Source: an archaeon
Lineage (GTDB): Archaea > Micrarchaeota > Micrarchaeia > Anstonellales > Anstonellaceae
Length of the DNA stretch: 38,478 nucleotides
Reading direction: 5' to 3'
Assembly: GCA_020056635.1 (NCBI GenBank)
Contig: JAGVHI010000016.1
Location: 68,702 to 107,179 of the forward strand
Position 1 is the first letter of the stretch. Each line of letters begins with the position of its first letter. Position numbers and translations under genes: made by a program. Of this stretch, positions 37,584 to 38,478 are shown piece by piece. The notes beneath the pieces are model-generated. The model ran no database searches, had not been told where the DNA came from, and was given only the letters and a program-made list of their open reading frames with translations.

Positions 37584-37835
37584 GTGGCTGAAATATACGA
37601 AAAGGGGCAGGTTGTCGTGCCAAAACACATCCGTGACATGTTTGGCCTGGTTCCAGGCACAGAGGTTAATTTCAAGGTTGAAAATAAGCGGGTTTACCTT
37701 GAACCCGCCTACAATGCGCTGGCGGAGTTCCGCAGGATCCGGGCAAAATATGCCAAGCACACAGAAAAGGAAACAGCACAGCTTATTGTGCAATCGGAAA
37801 AAAAGATGCATAAGGAGTGGTTAAATGTTCCTTGA
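37584..37835 (+). CDS. AbrB/MazE-like (SpoVT-AbrB) antitoxin
   Basis: The 83-residue protein has the swapped-hairpin AbrB fold in its first 45 residues: AEIYEKGQVVVPKHIRDMFGLVPGTEVNFKVENKRVYLEP, close to the G-[QR]-[IV]-x-[IVL]-P-k-x-[IL]-R family signature. A C-terminal helical, charged tail (AEFRRIRAKYAKHTEKETAQLIVQSEKKMHKEW) probably wraps the toxin. The start is GTG 37584, after GGTGAAAA. An ATG two bases earlier is in another frame. The gene overlaps the PIN toxin by 11 nt, and a perfect palindrome precedes it. Dimer binding to that palindrome should repress the operon. Confidence 0.87.
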   Translation: MAEIYEKGQVVVPKHIRDMFGLVPGTEVNFKVENKRVYLEPAYNALAEFRRIRAKYAKHTEKETAQLIVQSEKKMHKEWLNVP

Positions 37836-38223
37836 TGCGAATGTTTTCATCTATGCTTTTGACACGCGCAAAGGTAAAATGACAAGACAATCTGCCCGGT
37901 TCTTGGAAAGGGTCATGGCAGGGGAGCAGCACGCCACCACAAGTCCGCTTGTGATAAACGAAGTCCTATTCTACTTCCACACAAATGTCGGGCTTGAGGC
38001 AGCAGAAGATATTTACCACAATATCCTTTCAATGCAGGGCATCTACATCCTGCCAGTTGACATAAGGGTGTTGCGCGGCGTTATGGATTTTGTAAAGCAA
38101 GGCTTGCTGGTCACGGATGCTTTTCATGCGGCTACTATGGCTGCCAATGGGATAAGCACACTCTGCAGCTTCGACCGTGATTTTGACAAGATTAAGGGCA
38201 TTTCAAGGCAGGAACCGAAATAG
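37825..38223 (+). CDS. PIN-domain ribonuclease toxin (VapC-like)
   Basis: The 132-residue toxin is a PIN-domain RNase. Acidic metal ligands are visible at FLDANVFIYAFD (Asp4), SPLVINEVLFYF (Glu near residue 47), LLVTDAFHAATMAANGI (Asp near 96) and CSFDRDFDKIKG (Asp near 118). VapC-type toxins cut tRNA or rRNA and are held off by the antitoxin's C-terminal tail. The gene overlaps the antitoxin by 11 nt, which favours coupled translation. Its pairing with an AbrB-type antitoxin is common in archaea. Length and order are normal. Confidence 0.9.
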   Translation: MFLDANVFIYAFDTRKGKMTRQSARFLERVMAGEQHATTSPLVINEVLFYFHTNVGLEAAEDIYHNILSMQGIYILPVDIRVLRGVMDFVKQGLLVTDAFHAATMAANGISTLCSFDRDFDKIKGISRQEPK

Positions 38224-38226
38224 CTG

Positions 38227-38478
38227 TTACATTCTCCCAAGCGGGAGACGCTCGAACAGCTCTTTCGTATTGTAAACAACCACTTCCTTCTGGCTTTTCA
38301 GCAGCTTGTCATTGCTCCAAAGCGGGCAGCCTCTGACAAGCGCCAATGCAAGGAAAATCGCATCATCAGGGTCTGGTGATATCCTTAATGCGTCTTTCAT
38401 TAAGTGTTTGTAACCAGCGGGCAGGACTATCTCTATCTCGGAAAGAATAAGGCGCACAGCAATGTTGTACTGCTCTTC
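38227..38478 (-). CDS. Second PIN-domain protein, 5' partial
   Basis: This convergent ORF is cut by the right window edge: the frame is open through EEQYNIAVRLILSEIEI. The visible end is a PIN-domain C-terminus, DALRISPDPDDAIFLALALVRGCPLWSNDKLLKSQKEVVVYNTKELFERL, with DPDD and WSNDK (late acidic ligands). It resembles the PIN_3-like group more than the VapC-like toxin at 37825, so it is probably not a duplicate. It may be an orphan toxin or the toxin of a second pair whose antitoxin lies outside the window. Confidence 0.8.
   Translation of the reverse strand, partial: EEQYNIAVRLILSEIEIVLPAGYKHLMKDALRISPDPDDAIFLALALVRGCPLWSNDKLLKSQKEVVVYNTKELFERLPLGRM

Noticed and set aside
37193-37675. A 160-codon minus-strand frame across the toxin-antitoxin promoter
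   Set aside because: It is antisense to two supported genes and their operator. Its only notable part is the 31-bp repeat reading.
1-38478. tRNA, rRNA, CRISPR arrays, transposases
   Set aside because: I read the gaps on both strands for TPsiC-like arms, regular spaced repeats and transposase motifs and found none. A tRNA or covariance search would settle it.

Overview
The window comes from an archaeon. The evidence is an A-type ATP synthase pair (subunits B and D), an Orc1/Cdc6 initiator, an EndoQ-type repair nuclease, a TrpB2-type tryptophan synthase, ScpA/ScpB condensin partners, and archaeal TATA boxes (TTTAAATA or TTATAAA type) about 22-30 nt before many start codons. Base composition is near 50% GC. 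Many secreted Cys-rich and sequon-rich lipoproteins, with tandem GTGCC..D.N.N.ICD.DE repeats, suggest a DPANN-like lineage such as Diapherotrites or Micrarchaeota. That placement is an inference.

Positions 1-20 kb are mostly housekeeping. In order: atpB (cut by the window edge) and atpD; an acyl-CoA dehydrogenase and orc1/cdc6 on the minus strand; divergent EndoQ; scpA-scpB; thioredoxin; hisS; a phosphoribosyltransferase-like protein; two unknowns; trpB2 preceded by a possible Trp-codon leader ORF; small membrane and lipoproteins; a divergent PHP-type hydrolase; an aldo/keto reductase; a permuted GTPase, a 42-residue small protein and TspO as an operon; a CC-rich small protein; a pirin; and a flavin reductase-like protein.

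Positions 20-25.5 kb hold envelope genes: a 648-residue Cys-repeat lipoprotein, a secreted metzincin-like protease with Cys-rich and thrombospondin type 3 repeats, and a HEAT-like lipoprotein. Positions 25.5-35.1 kb look accessory. A short DNA motif recurs there four times in one orientation and separates groups of genes: a glycosyltransferase; a membrane protein plus a radical SAM enzyme with an unusual N-terminal half; and an HExxH lipoprotein protease, an NTAN1/CheD-like membrane-anchored amidohydrolase, a GNAT acetyltransferase and a membrane-anchored caspase-like protease. Positions 35-38.5 kb hold an amino acid permease, a sequon-rich lipoprotein, an AbrB-PIN toxin-antitoxin pair with a perfect 9-bp inverted-repeat operator, and a second PIN protein cut by the window edge.

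The most interesting signals are these. (1) A 24-codon ORF with a Shine-Dalgarno site and closely spaced Trp codons, a small hairpin over the second Trp codon and three T5 runs, lies between the only clear promoter and trpB2; this would be a translation-sensed attenuator in an archaeon. (2) The same-orientation repeat family spaces the accessory genes like cassettes, and its minus-strand reading varies mostly at synonymous positions, so it may encode microproteins. (3) The 30-35 kb group combines proteases with N-terminal-modification-type enzymes. No tRNA, rRNA, CRISPR array or transposase was recognised by eye.
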